A stretch of DNA of 24,899 nucleotides from NCBI RefSeq assembly GCF_000278725.1, contig NZ_ALCA01000101.1, positions 1 through 24,899 of the forward strand, written 5' to 3'. Under the pieces are notes generated by a model. It had not been told where the DNA came from. It saw nothing but the letters and a program-made list of their open reading frames with translations, and did no database searches. The DNA comes from Actinomyces sp. ICM47 (GTDB taxonomy: Bacteria > Actinomycetota > Actinomycetes > Actinomycetales > Actinomycetaceae). Positions 14,650-22,007 of this stretch are shown piece after piece (the stretch's first letter is position 1; each line of letters begins with the position of its first letter). The position numbers and the translations under genes were made by a program.

Positions 14650-15922
14650 TGCCGTTGACATTATCCGCACGAAGCGGGATGGGGGAGTACTCACCCCCGA
14701 CCAGATTGACTGGGTGATCGACGCTTACACGAAGGGCGTCGTCAAGGACGAGCAGATGTCTGCCCTGGCTATGGCGATCTTTTTGCGCGGGATGAACCGC
14801 GCCGAGATCGCCCGCTGGACGGACGCGATGATCCGTTCGGGGGAGCGCATGGACTTCTCCGGGATTGGCAAACCGACTGCAGACAAGCACTCCACGGGAG
14901 GCGTGGGCGACAAGATCACGCTTCCGCTGGCTCCGCTCGTCGCGTGCTTCGGCGTGGCCGTCCCGCAGCTGTCGGGCCGAGGCCTGGGGCACACGGGCGG
15001 TACCCTGGACAAGATGGAGTCCATCCCCGGGTGGCGCGCTAATCTGTCCAACGAGGAGATTCTGGCTCAGCTCGGTGAAGGCTGCGGCGCGGTCATCTGC
15101 GCGGCAGGGTCGGGTCTGGCACCCGCGGACAAGAAGCTCTACGCGCTGCGCGACATCACGTCGACGGTCGAATCGATTCCGCTGATCTCCAGCTCCATCA
15201 TGAGCAAGAAGATCGCGGAGGGCACGGGATCCCTCGTCCTGGATGTCAAGGTTGGATCGGGTGCTTTCATGAAGGACATCGACAGTGCGCGCGAGTTGGC
15301 TCGCACTCTGGTGGACCTAGGACGCGACGCGGGCGTCGCTACGCGCGCTCTGCTGACCGACATGTCCGTGCCGCTGGGCAGGAAGATCGGCAATGCCCTC
15401 GAGGTTGAAGAATCCGTCGAGGTGCTTGCGGGCGGTGGCCCTGCCGATGTCGTTGAGCTGACTTGCGAGCTTGCCCGTAACATGCTCGATCTTGCTGGCG
15501 TGCACGACGCTGACGTGGAGGCCGCCCTGCGCGACGGGCGCGCCATGGACCGCTGGCGCGCGATGATTCGCGAGCAGGGCGGTGACCCCGACGCAGCCAT
15601 GCCTCGTGCCGTGCACACTCACGAGGTGTGTGCTGAAGGCAATGGAATGATCGTTGGTATGGATGCCCTGAGCGTGGGTGTCGCCTCGTGGCGACTTGGC
15701 GCGGGCCGAGCCGTCAAGGATGATCCGGTGCAGGCGGGTGCCGGCATTGAGATTCATGCCAAGCCGGGCGAGACCGTCACGAAGGGTCAGCCTCTGCTCA
15801 CTCTTCATACCGACGATGAGTGGCGGATTGAACGGGCATTGGAAACATTGACCGGCGCCGTCGAGATCAGTGCTGGGGGGACGTATCTTCCTCGCGGTGT
15901 GGTTTTGGAGACGGTGTCCTGA
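14636..15922 (+). CDS. deoA: Thymidine (pyrimidine-nucleoside) phosphorylase
   Basis: The product is a 428-residue enzyme that phosphorolyses thymidine or deoxyuridine to the free base and 2-deoxyribose-1-phosphate. Phosphate-site KHSTGGVGDK (84-93) and the family signature SGRGLGHTGGTLDKMESIPG (113-132) are intact, and the C-terminal alpha/beta domain is present (KPGETVTKGQPLLTLHTDDE). TTG 14636 was chosen because AAGAAGGA stands 5 nt upstream and the protein then begins ALFDAVDIIRTKRDGG as in homologues; the longer open frame from 14528 adds 36 arginine/proline-rich residues that are an artefact of the cdd overlap. Whether it is a thymidine- or broad pyrimidine-specific enzyme cannot be settled by eye. 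Confidence 0.93.
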   Translation: MALFDAVDIIRTKRDGGVLTPDQIDWVIDAYTKGVVKDEQMSALAMAIFLRGMNRAEIARWTDAMIRSGERMDFSGIGKPTADKHSTGGVGDKITLPLAPLVACFGVAVPQLSGRGLGHTGGTLDKMESIPGWRANLSNEEILAQLGEGCGAVICAAGSGLAPADKKLYALRDITSTVESIPLISSSIMSKKIAEGTGSLVLDVKVGSGAFMKDIDSARELARTLVDLGRDAGVATRALLTDMSVPLGRKIGNALEVEESVEVLAGGGPADVVELTCELARNMLDLAGVHDADVEAALRDGRAMDRWRAMIREQGGDPDAAMPRAVHTHEVCAEGNGMIVGMDALSVGVASWRLGAGRAVKDDPVQAGAGIEIHAKPGETVTKGQPLLTLHTDDEWRIERALETLTGAVEISAGGTYLPRGVVLETVS

Positions 15923-15955
15923 TCGCGGCGCGGCCGGGGCGAGGAAGGAAAATAC

Positions 15956-16954
15956 GTGGATAAGCGTGATGAGCAGTCGATTGATGCGCTCAAGCTCTAC
16001 TATCAGCAGGACTTGAGTCAAGCTGAAGTCGCCGCCCGTTTGGGCATCTCGCGTCCCACAGTCGCCAAACTCCTCGCCCACGGCCGTGATCGTGGTTTCG
16101 TTACCATTTCAATACATGATCCCCGCGATGAGGCCTCTGAACTGGCTGCCCGTTTGGAGCGATGCTACGGATTATCATGCGTGCGCGTCGCGCACGGGCA
16201 CGCCGTGACGGAGGACGAGGCCATTGATCAGGTTGGTCGCGTCGGTGCCGACCTGGTGAGCCAGTTGGTCCACGACGGCATGAGCGTGGGTATCTCCTGG
16301 GGCCGCACGATGAGTGCGGTCGCCTCTTACCTGACTCGTTCTCCGCGTCAGGGCGTGCGCGTTGTCCAGCTCAAGGGCGGGACGTCCTTCTCTGCGCGTG
16401 CGACGCACGACTTCGAGGTGATGCGCGCGTTTTGCAAGGCCTTCACCGCGCAGCCGCGTTACCTGCCCCTTCCCGTCATCTTTCAGAGTACGAAGACGGC
16501 ATCGATCGTGTGCAAGGACCAGGCGATCATGAAGATCTTGGAAGAGGGCCGTAACGTTGACGTGGCTGTCTTTACGATTGGTGCGATCAGCAACGAAGTC
16601 ATTTCTCTCAACCTCGGGCACCTGGGTGAGGAAGAAGTAGATACGCTGCTACACAGAGCCGTCGGTGACGCACTTTCTCACTTTTTTACGGAGAGTGGGC
16701 AGGTCGCGATTCCGGAGCTTGAGGCGCGCACTGTCAGCATTTCCCTGGAACATCTGCGTACTCGTCCTGTGCGGCTGGTTGTCGCGGGCGGAAATGTGAA
16801 AATGCGTGCGTTGGATACGGCGCTGCGTATGGGGATTGCGACGCATCTTGTGGTGGATCAGGACCTGGCGGCCGCGCTGTTGGATATGCGTGAGCGCGAT
16901 GTTATGAAGGAAGTAGGTGATGGCGCGAGAGACGTTGAACACTTGTCAATATAA
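15956..16954 (+). CDS. SorC/DeoR-type transcriptional regulator
   Basis: The product is a 332-residue regulator with an N-terminal helix-turn-helix (residues about 10-42, LSQAEVAARLGISRPTVAKLLAHGRDRG) and a C-terminal SorC sugar-phosphate-binding domain (VGISWGRTMSAV, VQLKGGTS, VAVFTIGAIS, LVVAGGNVKMRAL, MGIATHLVVDQDLA). Bacillus DeoR, the repressor of the deoxyribonucleoside genes, belongs to this family and responds to deoxyribose-5-phosphate; the same effector is likely here given the position between deoA and deoD. The GTG start has GAGGAAGGAA upstream. A perfect palindrome overlaps its 3' end and the deoD -35 box, and is the likely operator. Confidence 0.9.
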   Translation: MDKRDEQSIDALKLYYQQDLSQAEVAARLGISRPTVAKLLAHGRDRGFVTISIHDPRDEASELAARLERCYGLSCVRVAHGHAVTEDEAIDQVGRVGADLVSQLVHDGMSVGISWGRTMSAVASYLTRSPRQGVRVVQLKGGTSFSARATHDFEVMRAFCKAFTAQPRYLPLPVIFQSTKTASIVCKDQAIMKILEEGRNVDVAVFTIGAISNEVISLNLGHLGEEEVDTLLHRAVGDALSHFFTESGQVAIPELEARTVSISLEHLRTRPVRLVVAGGNVKMRALDTALRMGIATHLVVDQDLAAALLDMRERDVMKEVGDGARDVEHLSI

Positions 16955-16963
16955 TTATTGACA
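16944..16963. promoter_or_regulatory. Palindromic operator candidate for SorC-type regulator
   Basis: TGTCAATA (16944-16951) and TATTGACA (16956-16963) are a perfect 8-bp inverted repeat with a 4-bp spacer. The right arm contains the TTGACA -35 box of deoD, so bound protein would block RNA polymerase. A second, weaker dyad, TATTGC (16964-16969) with GCAATA (16978-16983), abuts it and reaches the -10 box. The left arm overlaps the last codons of the regulator gene. Confidence 0.7.
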
Positions 16964-16985
16964 TATTGCTAATGGCGGCAATAAT
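16958..16985 (+). promoter_or_regulatory. Promoter of deoD-deoC-pgm
   Basis: TTGACA (16958-16963, consensus) and AATAAT (16980-16985, 5 of 6) are 16 bp apart. This is the best sigma-70-like match in the window. It lies in a conspicuously AT-rich patch, with an implied leader of about 57 nt before deoD. Confidence 0.75.
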
Positions 16986-17048
16986 CTCGCCACACGGTAA
17001 AGATGCCGAGGAGCTGATTGCTCCGTGATTTGACGAAGGAAATGACAC

Positions 17049-17756
17049 ATGCGTTCGACACCGCACATCAACCCCACCGCCCCTATCGCCGAGACGATCC
17101 TCCTGCCCGGTGATCCGCTGCGCGCGAAGTTCATCGCCGAGAACTACCTGGAGGACGTCCAGCAGTTCAACGCGGTGCGTAACATGCTGGGCTTCACCGG
17201 CACCTACCAGGGCACGCCCGTGTCCGTCATGGGGACGGGTATGGGTATCCCGTCCATCTCCCTGTACTCCTACGAGCTGATCCACGAGTTCGGCTGCAAA
17301 CGTCTCGTGCGCGTGGGCACCTGTGGCGCGCTCCAGCCCGACATGCACCTGTACGATGTCGTCGTTGCTCAGGCAGCATGCTCTAACTCGGCGTTCGTGG
17401 AGCAGTACCAGCTTCCGGGTACGTATGCACCCATTGGGTCTTTCCGTCTTATCGAAGAAGTTGTACACCGCGCCCGTGAAGCCTCTGTCCCGGTGCATGT
17501 CGGCAACATCATGTCCTCCGATGTCTTCTACAACGCGAACCCGACCTTCAACGAGGCCTGGCAGCGCATGGGCATCCTCGCCGTCGAGATGGAGACCGCT
17601 GGTCTGTACGCGACGGCCGCCCACGCGGGCGTCGAGGCCCTGGGTATCTTCACTGTCTCCGACTCCTTGGTCACGGGCGAGGTGACGGACGCGCAGGCGC
17701 GTCAGACTGCCTTCACCGCCATGATGGAGCTGGCTCTGCCGCTGGCCAAGCTCTGA
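17049..17756 (+). CDS. deoD: Purine-nucleoside phosphorylase, DeoD type
   Basis: The product is a 235-residue cytoplasmic enzyme that splits purine (deoxy)nucleosides with phosphate into base and (deoxy)ribose-1-phosphate. It aligns along its whole length with hexameric DeoD: TPHINP at the start, phosphate-binding GDPLRAK (21-27), [25 protein letters not shown], ribose-binding VEMETAG (Glu180-Met181-Glu182) and catalytic Asp205 in VSDSL. AAGGA 9 nt upstream supports the ATG. It opens a three-gene operon with deoC (20 bp gap) and the mutase gene. Confidence 0.95.
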   Translation: MRSTPHINPTAPIAETILLPGDPLRAKFIAENYLEDVQQFNAVRNMLGFTGTYQGTPVSVMGTGMGIPSISLYSYELIHEFGCKRLVRVGTCGALQPDMHLYDVVVAQAACSNSAFVEQYQLPGTYAPIGSFRLIEEVVHRAREASVPVHVGNIMSSDVFYNANPTFNEAWQRMGILAVEMETAGLYATAAHAGVEALGIFTVSDSLVTGEVTDAQARQTAFTAMMELALPLAKL

Positions 17757-17776
17757 GACGAGACGAAAGGACTCCT

Positions 17777-18430
17777 ATGAAAAAGCGCGACGTGGCCGCG
17801 ATGATCGACCACACGATCCTTAAGCCCGAGGCCACCGCAGCGGACGTGGCACGCATCGTCGAAGAAGGAGCCGCGGCCGGCACGTTCTCCGTGTGCGTCT
17901 CTCCCTCGATGCTGCCCCTGGACGTGCCCGAGGGCCTGAAAGTCGCTTGCGTTGTGGGCTTCCCCTCCGGTGCTGTTAAACCGCAGGTCAAGGCATTCGA
18001 GGCCGCTCAGGCCGTCGCCGACGGAGCTGACGAGATCGATATGGTCATCAACATCGAGCTGGTCAAGGACTCCCGACTGCACGAGCTGAGAGAGGAGATC
18101 GCGGCGGTGCGCCGCGTCGTCCCCGCCCCGCGCGTCCTCAAAGTCATCATCGAGTCGGCCGCCCTGAGCGACAACGAGATCATCGCCGCCTGCATGGCTG
18201 CGAAGGCCGCCGGCGCTGACTTCGTGAAGACCTCGACGGGCTTCCACCCCGCCGGTGGTGCTTCGACCCACGCGGTTACGCTCATGCGCGCCACCGTCGG
18301 CGACGCCCTGGGCGTCAAGGCCTCGGGCGGCATTCGCGACGCCGAAACGGCGCTGGCCATGATCAACGCCGGAGCCTCCCGCCTGGGCGTCTCCGCAACC
18401 AACGCCATCCTGGCAGGACTGGAGGACTGA
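17777..18430 (+). CDS. deoC: Deoxyribose-phosphate aldolase
   Basis: The product is a 217-residue class I aldolase that cleaves 2-deoxyribose-5-phosphate to acetaldehyde and glyceraldehyde-3-phosphate. It shows [10 protein letters not shown] near the start, [23 protein letters not shown] and the Schiff-base motif FVKTSTGF with Lys151, then [10 protein letters not shown] for phosphate binding. Length is normal for the short DeoC form. AAAGGA sits 6 nt ahead of the ATG. It ends three bases before the next gene, so the two are surely co-transcribed. Confidence 0.95.
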   Translation: MKKRDVAAMIDHTILKPEATAADVARIVEEGAAAGTFSVCVSPSMLPLDVPEGLKVACVVGFPSGAVKPQVKAFEAAQAVADGADEIDMVINIELVKDSRLHELREEIAAVRRVVPAPRVLKVIIESAALSDNEIIAACMAAKAAGADFVKTSTGFHPAGGASTHAVTLMRATVGDALGVKASGGIRDAETALAMINAGASRLGVSATNAILAGLED

Positions 18431-18433
18431 ACA

Positions 18434-20107
18434 ATGGAACTACTCGACAAAGCCCAGCGCTGGGCGGACCACGACCCGGATCCGGCCACGGCCTCGTCCC
18501 TGAAGGCTGATATCGAGGCCGCGCGCGGCGGAGACGAGGAAGCGCTCGCCCGTGTCGGTGCCGCCATGAACGGCCCCCTCGAGTTCGGCACCGCGGGCCT
18601 GCGAGGCGTCGTGGGTCCTGGCGAATCCCGCATGAACCTGGCCGTTGTCATCCGCGCGACCGCTGGCCTGTGCGAGGTCGTCAAGCGACACGCCACCGGC
18701 ACCCCCACCCTGGTCGTCGGCTGCGATGCCCGCTACGGCTCCTCCGAGTTCGCCACGGCCGCCTGCCGTGTCGCCTCGGCAGCAGGCGTGCGCGTCCTCG
18801 CACTGCCCCAGGCCAACCCGACCCCGCTCACCTCCTTCGCGGTGCGCCACTTCGGCGCGGACGCGGGCGTCATGGTCACGGCCTCGCACAATCCTGCACC
18901 CGACAACGGCTACAAGGTCTACCTGGGCGGCAGCGTCGTCACGGGCGACGGGCAGGGCGTCCAGATCGTCCCGCCCTTCGATGCCGAGATCGCCGCGGCC
19001 ATCGAGGCCACGCCCCCCGCCGACCAGGTGCCCATGAACGACGACCTGGTCGAGGCCGTGGACCCGCGCGACGAATACGTCGCTGAGGCCGTCAAGCTGG
19101 CCTCCGGTGACGCCGCCGCGCGCGCAGACCTGCGCATCGTCCTGACCGCCATGCACGGCGTGGGTGCCCCGCTCACCTCCCGTGTGCTCGAGGAAGCTGG
19201 CTTCACGCACGTGTCGCTCGTGGCCGCCCAGGCAGAGCCCGACCCGGACTTCCCGACCGTGCCCTTCCCGAACCCCGAGGAAGCCGGTGCCCTCGACATG
19301 GCGATCGAGCAGGCCCGCGCCGAGGACGCCGACCTCATCATCGCGGTCGACCCCGACGCGGACCGCTGCGCGCTCGCGGTTCCAGACCCCGCCGCCGAGG
19401 CCGGATGGCGTCCGCTGAGCGGCGATCAGATTGGCTGCCTGCTGGGTGAGTTCCTGGCCTCGCGTGGCATCCAGGGATCGCTGGCGAACTCGATCGTCTC
19501 CTCGCGTCTGCTGGCCCGCATCGCTCACGCGCACGGGTTGGTCCACCACACGACGCTCACGGGCTTCAAGTGGATCGCTCGCGCGCCCGAGCTGGCGTTC
19601 GGCTATGAGGAAGCCATTGGTTTCTGCCCGAATCCCGCCATCGCACGCGATAAAGACGGTATTGCGTCTTCTGTCGTCGCCGCGTCGCTGTTCGCCGCGC
19701 TCAAGACCGAGGAGCGTACCGCATGGGACGAGCTGGATCGCCTGGCTCACGCCCATGGCCTGCACGTGACCGGTCCGCTGACCTTCCGCGTCGAGGAGAT
19801 CGAGCAGATCGCGACTGGTATGGCGCGCCTGCGCGCCCAGCCGCCCAGCGAGCTGGCGGGGTCGCCGGTCGTCGAGGTCTCTGACCTGTCGGAGGGGTAT
19901 CAGGGTCTGCCGCCCACGGACGGCGTGCTGGTGCTGACGAAGGCCGGGGACCGCGTGATTGCGCGTCCGTCGGGCACTGAACCCAAGCTCAAGTGCTACC
20001 TCGAGGTCATCCTGCCCGCCCCCGAGGGCGAGCCGGTGCCGTGGGATGAGGCGTACGAGCGTCTCGAACGGATCAAGCGTGAGTTTGGCCAGATTATCGG
20101 CCTGTAA
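18434..20107 (+). CDS. Phosphopento/hexomutase (PGM2/PgcA-like)
   Basis: The product is a 557-residue alpha-D-phosphohexomutase. The phosphoserine loop is TASHNP (Ser151), the metal loop DPDADR (306-311), the sugar-binding loop GYEEAIGFCP and the phosphate-binding loop RPSGTEPK (511-518). The length and the N-terminal FGTAGLRG segment fit the PGM2/PgcA group, some of whose members act as phosphopentomutases. In this operon the needed step is deoxyribose-1-phosphate to deoxyribose-5-phosphate, linking DeoA/DeoD to DeoC; no metal-dependent DeoB-type phosphopentomutase is present. Glucose-1-phosphate or mannose phosphate activity is possible too. GGAGG lies 8 nt upstream of the ATG. Confidence 0.9.
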   Translation: MELLDKAQRWADHDPDPATASSLKADIEAARGGDEEALARVGAAMNGPLEFGTAGLRGVVGPGESRMNLAVVIRATAGLCEVVKRHATGTPTLVVGCDARYGSSEFATAACRVASAAGVRVLALPQANPTPLTSFAVRHFGADAGVMVTASHNPAPDNGYKVYLGGSVVTGDGQGVQIVPPFDAEIAAAIEATPPADQVPMNDDLVEAVDPRDEYVAEAVKLASGDAAARADLRIVLTAMHGVGAPLTSRVLEEAGFTHVSLVAAQAEPDPDFPTVPFPNPEEAGALDMAIEQARAEDADLIIAVDPDADRCALAVPDPAAEAGWRPLSGDQIGCLLGEFLASRGIQGSLANSIVSSRLLARIAHAHGLVHHTTLTGFKWIARAPELAFGYEEAIGFCPNPAIARDKDGIASSVVAASLFAALKTEERTAWDELDRLAHAHGLHVTGPLTFRVEEIEQIATGMARLRAQPPSELAGSPVVEVSDLSEGYQGLPPTDGVLVLTKAGDRVIARPSGTEPKLKCYLEVILPAPEGEPVPWDEAYERLERIKREFGQIIGL

Positions 20108-20121
20108 GCGCTGATAGAGGG

Positions 20122-20138
20122 CCTCCGTCGGAGGATTT
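20122..20138 (+). terminator. Possible terminator of deo operon
   Basis: CCTCC (20122-20126) and GGAGG (20130-20134) form a short stem with a 3-nt loop, followed by ATTT. It lies 14 nt after the mutase stop codon. The stem is short, so the call is tentative. Confidence 0.4.
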
Positions 20139-20176
20139 AAGAGGGGTATAGCCCTGCGCGAGTAAATAGATAACGA

Positions 20177-20189
20177 TATACTTGCGTAT
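20177..20189 (+). promoter_or_regulatory. -10 box for leaderless methyltransferase transcript
   Basis: TATACT (20177-20182) ends seven nt before the ATG at 20190, so transcription would begin at the start codon. No Shine-Dalgarno sequence precedes the ATG, in keeping with leaderless initiation. A -35 box is not evident. Confidence 0.55.
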
Positions 20190-21011
20190 ATGGCAACTCA
20201 CATTAAATCCGCGGCGGAGGCCCTGCCTTTTGCCGACCGGCCCGTCGAGAAGGCACCCGGGCACTGGGTGCTCGCGCGCGCCGGTAAAACGGTGCTGCGC
20301 CCCGGCGGCCTGGCGCTGAGCACCTGGGCCCTCAAACGCGCCGTCCTACCCGGCGCGGACGTCGTTGAATTCGCGCCCGGCCTGGGCGTCACGGCCTCGG
20401 CGATCATCGAGGTCGGACCCGCCTCCTACACAGGCGTGGAGCGCGATCCCGACGCGTGCGCGCGCGTCAACGCCATCGCCTCGGGCGTGGGACGCTGCGT
20501 GAATGCCGATGCCGCGCAGACCGGCCTGCCGGACGAGAGCGCGGACGTCGTCGTCGGCGAAGCCATGCTCTCCATGCAGGGGGAGAAGGCCAAGCGAGCC
20601 ATCATGGGCGAAGCCGCCCGCATCCTGCGCCCCGGCGGACGCTACGTCATCCACGAGCTGGCGATGCGCCCCGACTCCATTGGAGAGGAACCCGCCACCG
20701 AGATCAGGAAGGCGCTGGCGCGGGCCATCAACGTCAACGCACGCCCCCTGACCGTTGCCGACTGGAGGCGTGCGCTCGAGGACGTTGGCCTCGTCGTCGA
20801 AGAGACCCGCATGGCTCCCATGGCCCTGCTCAAACCGGGCCGGATGATCGCCGACGAGGGCGTGCGCGGCGCTCTGCGCATTATGCGAAACATCGCCCGC
20901 GACAAAGATCTGCGCGAGCGCGTCATCACGATGGCGCGTACGTTCAAGAAATACGACCGACACCTGTGCGGCGTTGCCATCGTCGCGCGCAAACCCAAGG
21001 AGAACAGTTGA
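20190..21011 (+). CDS. Class I SAM-dependent methyltransferase
   Basis: The product is a 273-residue Rossmann-fold methyltransferase. SAM-binding motif I is VVEFAPGLGVTAS (58-70), the acidic residue at the end of strand 2 is in GVERDP, and the post-motif LRPGGRYVIHEL is typical of small-molecule methyltransferases. Family assignment stops there; the substrate is not evident. The C-terminal part (RALEDVGLVVEETRMAPMALLKPGRM) resembles the ubiE/menG-type layout only loosely. The gene is the first of a two-gene unit: its TGA overlaps the TTG start of a cupin gene. The pair probably acts on a common small molecule or stress signal; it shows no link to the nucleoside genes upstream. Confidence 0.85.
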   Translation: MATHIKSAAEALPFADRPVEKAPGHWVLARAGKTVLRPGGLALSTWALKRAVLPGADVVEFAPGLGVTASAIIEVGPASYTGVERDPDACARVNAIASGVGRCVNADAAQTGLPDESADVVVGEAMLSMQGEKAKRAIMGEAARILRPGGRYVIHELAMRPDSIGEEPATEIRKALARAINVNARPLTVADWRRALEDVGLVVEETRMAPMALLKPGRMIADEGVRGALRIMRNIARDKDLRERVITMARTFKKYDRHLCGVAIVARKPKENS

Positions 21012-21379
21012 GCCTCTCGCCCGAATCCAACACCGAGGTCCCCACGCCCATCATGACGGACCTGCAGGACATCGCCTCGATGATCCAGGTCAACGAGGAA
21101 GCCACGGTGTCGCGCACCGTCATGCACGCCGAGGGCGTGCGCCTGGTCCTCTTCAGCTTCGATAAGGACGAGATCCTCAGCGAGCACACGGCCGCGATGC
21201 CCGTCATCCTCCACACGCTCGAGGGCGCCCTCGAGATCGAGGCCGACGGCCGCACCGTTGTCCTGAAGCCCGGCGACGTCATCCACTTCGGCACGCGCCT
21301 GCCGCACGCCGTGCGCGCGCTCGAACCCTCGAAGCTGGCCCTGTACATGCTGGACCGCCGCGAGCGCCCCAAGGGCTGA
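21008..21379 (+). CDS. Small cupin-domain protein
   Basis: The product is a 123-residue single-domain cupin. The cupin motifs are DEILSEHTAAMPVILHTLEGALEIE (about 54-78), with only one histidine (His60) in place of the usual HxH, and PGDVIHFGTRLPHAV (88-102), with His93 and His100. TTG 21008 was chosen because AAGGAG (20997-21002) stands 5 nt upstream and the start overlaps the methyltransferase TGA as TTGA; a later ATG at 21053 lacks a binding site. Similar small cupins are widespread in actinobacteria and anaerobes, with unknown ligand. Confidence 0.82.
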   Translation: MSLSPESNTEVPTPIMTDLQDIASMIQVNEEATVSRTVMHAEGVRLVLFSFDKDEILSEHTAAMPVILHTLEGALEIEADGRTVVLKPGDVIHFGTRLPHAVRALEPSKLALYMLDRRERPKG

Positions 21380-21397
21380 ATTTCGCCCCTCATACTG

Positions 21398-21438
21398 GGA
21401 ACCCCGACCTCGTCTGAGAGCAACGAGGTCGGGGTTCC
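21398..21438. terminator. Bidirectional terminator
   Basis: GGAACCCCGACCTCGT (21398-21413) and ACGAGGTCGGGGTTCC (21423-21438) form a perfect 16-bp stem with a 9-nt loop. It lies between the convergent cupin gene (plus) and SdpI-like gene (minus), and can serve both. No marked U-tract is seen on either side. Confidence 0.85.
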
Positions 21439-21494
21439 ATGCCGCATGGGCGCGGTACATCGCGTGCGTCGGCGTGAGTGAGCGCGTGAAAGTC

Positions 21495-21917
21495 CTAGGA
21501 CAGGGACGCCTTGCCGGCGCCGCGCGCGACCAGCCACAGGCCGGCCTCGACGATGACACCGGACACGACGAACACGATGGGGACGGAGAGTCGCGCGTCC
21601 ATGAGGGTCGTGGCAGCCAGCGCGATGCCGTGGGCGGCACCCAGGACCCCGCCGCCGAAGAGAATCGGCCATGCGGCGCGGTGGACGCGCTCCCAGGCCT
21701 GCGAGCCGGGGGTGATGCCCGCCAGGCGCAGCCCCAGAGGAGGGCGACACACGCCGACGCGCGCGGTCAGGCCCGAGGCAAACAGATAAAGGCCACCCGC
21801 GATGAGAGCGACGGCGAGAATCAGGAAAAGGACGATGAGTCCGACGTGCACGGGAACCCCCAGGGACAGTGAAAGTTTCACGGCTGTTTCACGCACGAGC
21901 GTGGGCCGTGCGATCAT
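21495..21917 (-). CDS. Small SdpI-like membrane protein
   Basis: The product is a membrane protein of up to 140 residues with a helix near residues 24-47 (GLIVLFLILAVALIAGGLYLF), a loop with GLRLAGITPGSQAWERVHRAAWP, and two further helices. The loop resembles the SdpI family pattern (GxRT...S..AW...HR..G), known from the Bacillus SdpI immunity protein but very widespread, so immunity is not implied. The start is uncertain: the ATG at 21917 lies inside a TAGAAT sequence that could be a -10 box, and in-frame GTG codons at 21896, 21881 and 21851 are alternatives; the last has a GGGGG run ahead and sits just before the first helix. The gene is convergent with the cupin gene. Confidence 0.6.
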   Translation of the reverse strand: MIARPTLVRETAVKLSLSLGVPVHVGLIVLFLILAVALIAGGLYLFASGLTARVGVCRPPLGLRLAGITPGSQAWERVHRAAWPILFGGGVLGAAHGIALAATTLMDARLSVPIVFVVSGVIVEAGLWLVARGAGKASLS

Positions 21918-21926
21918 TCTAACTGG

Positions 21927-21955
21927 CCACGGCCTCGTGAATGACGAGGCCGTGG
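21927..21955 (-). terminator. Terminator of siderophore transporter operon
   Basis: CCACGGCCTCGT (21927-21938) and ACGAGGCCGTGG (21944-21955) form a perfect 12-bp stem with a 5-nt loop. It lies about 50 nt downstream of the ATPase stop codon on the minus strand. A U-tract is absent. The stem sequence recurs elsewhere in the window (see findings). Confidence 0.7.
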
Positions 21956-22007
21956 GAGCGTCGGGCGACCGGTGACAGTCGAGTCGTGGCCGAGCGCGCG
22001 TGCACGC

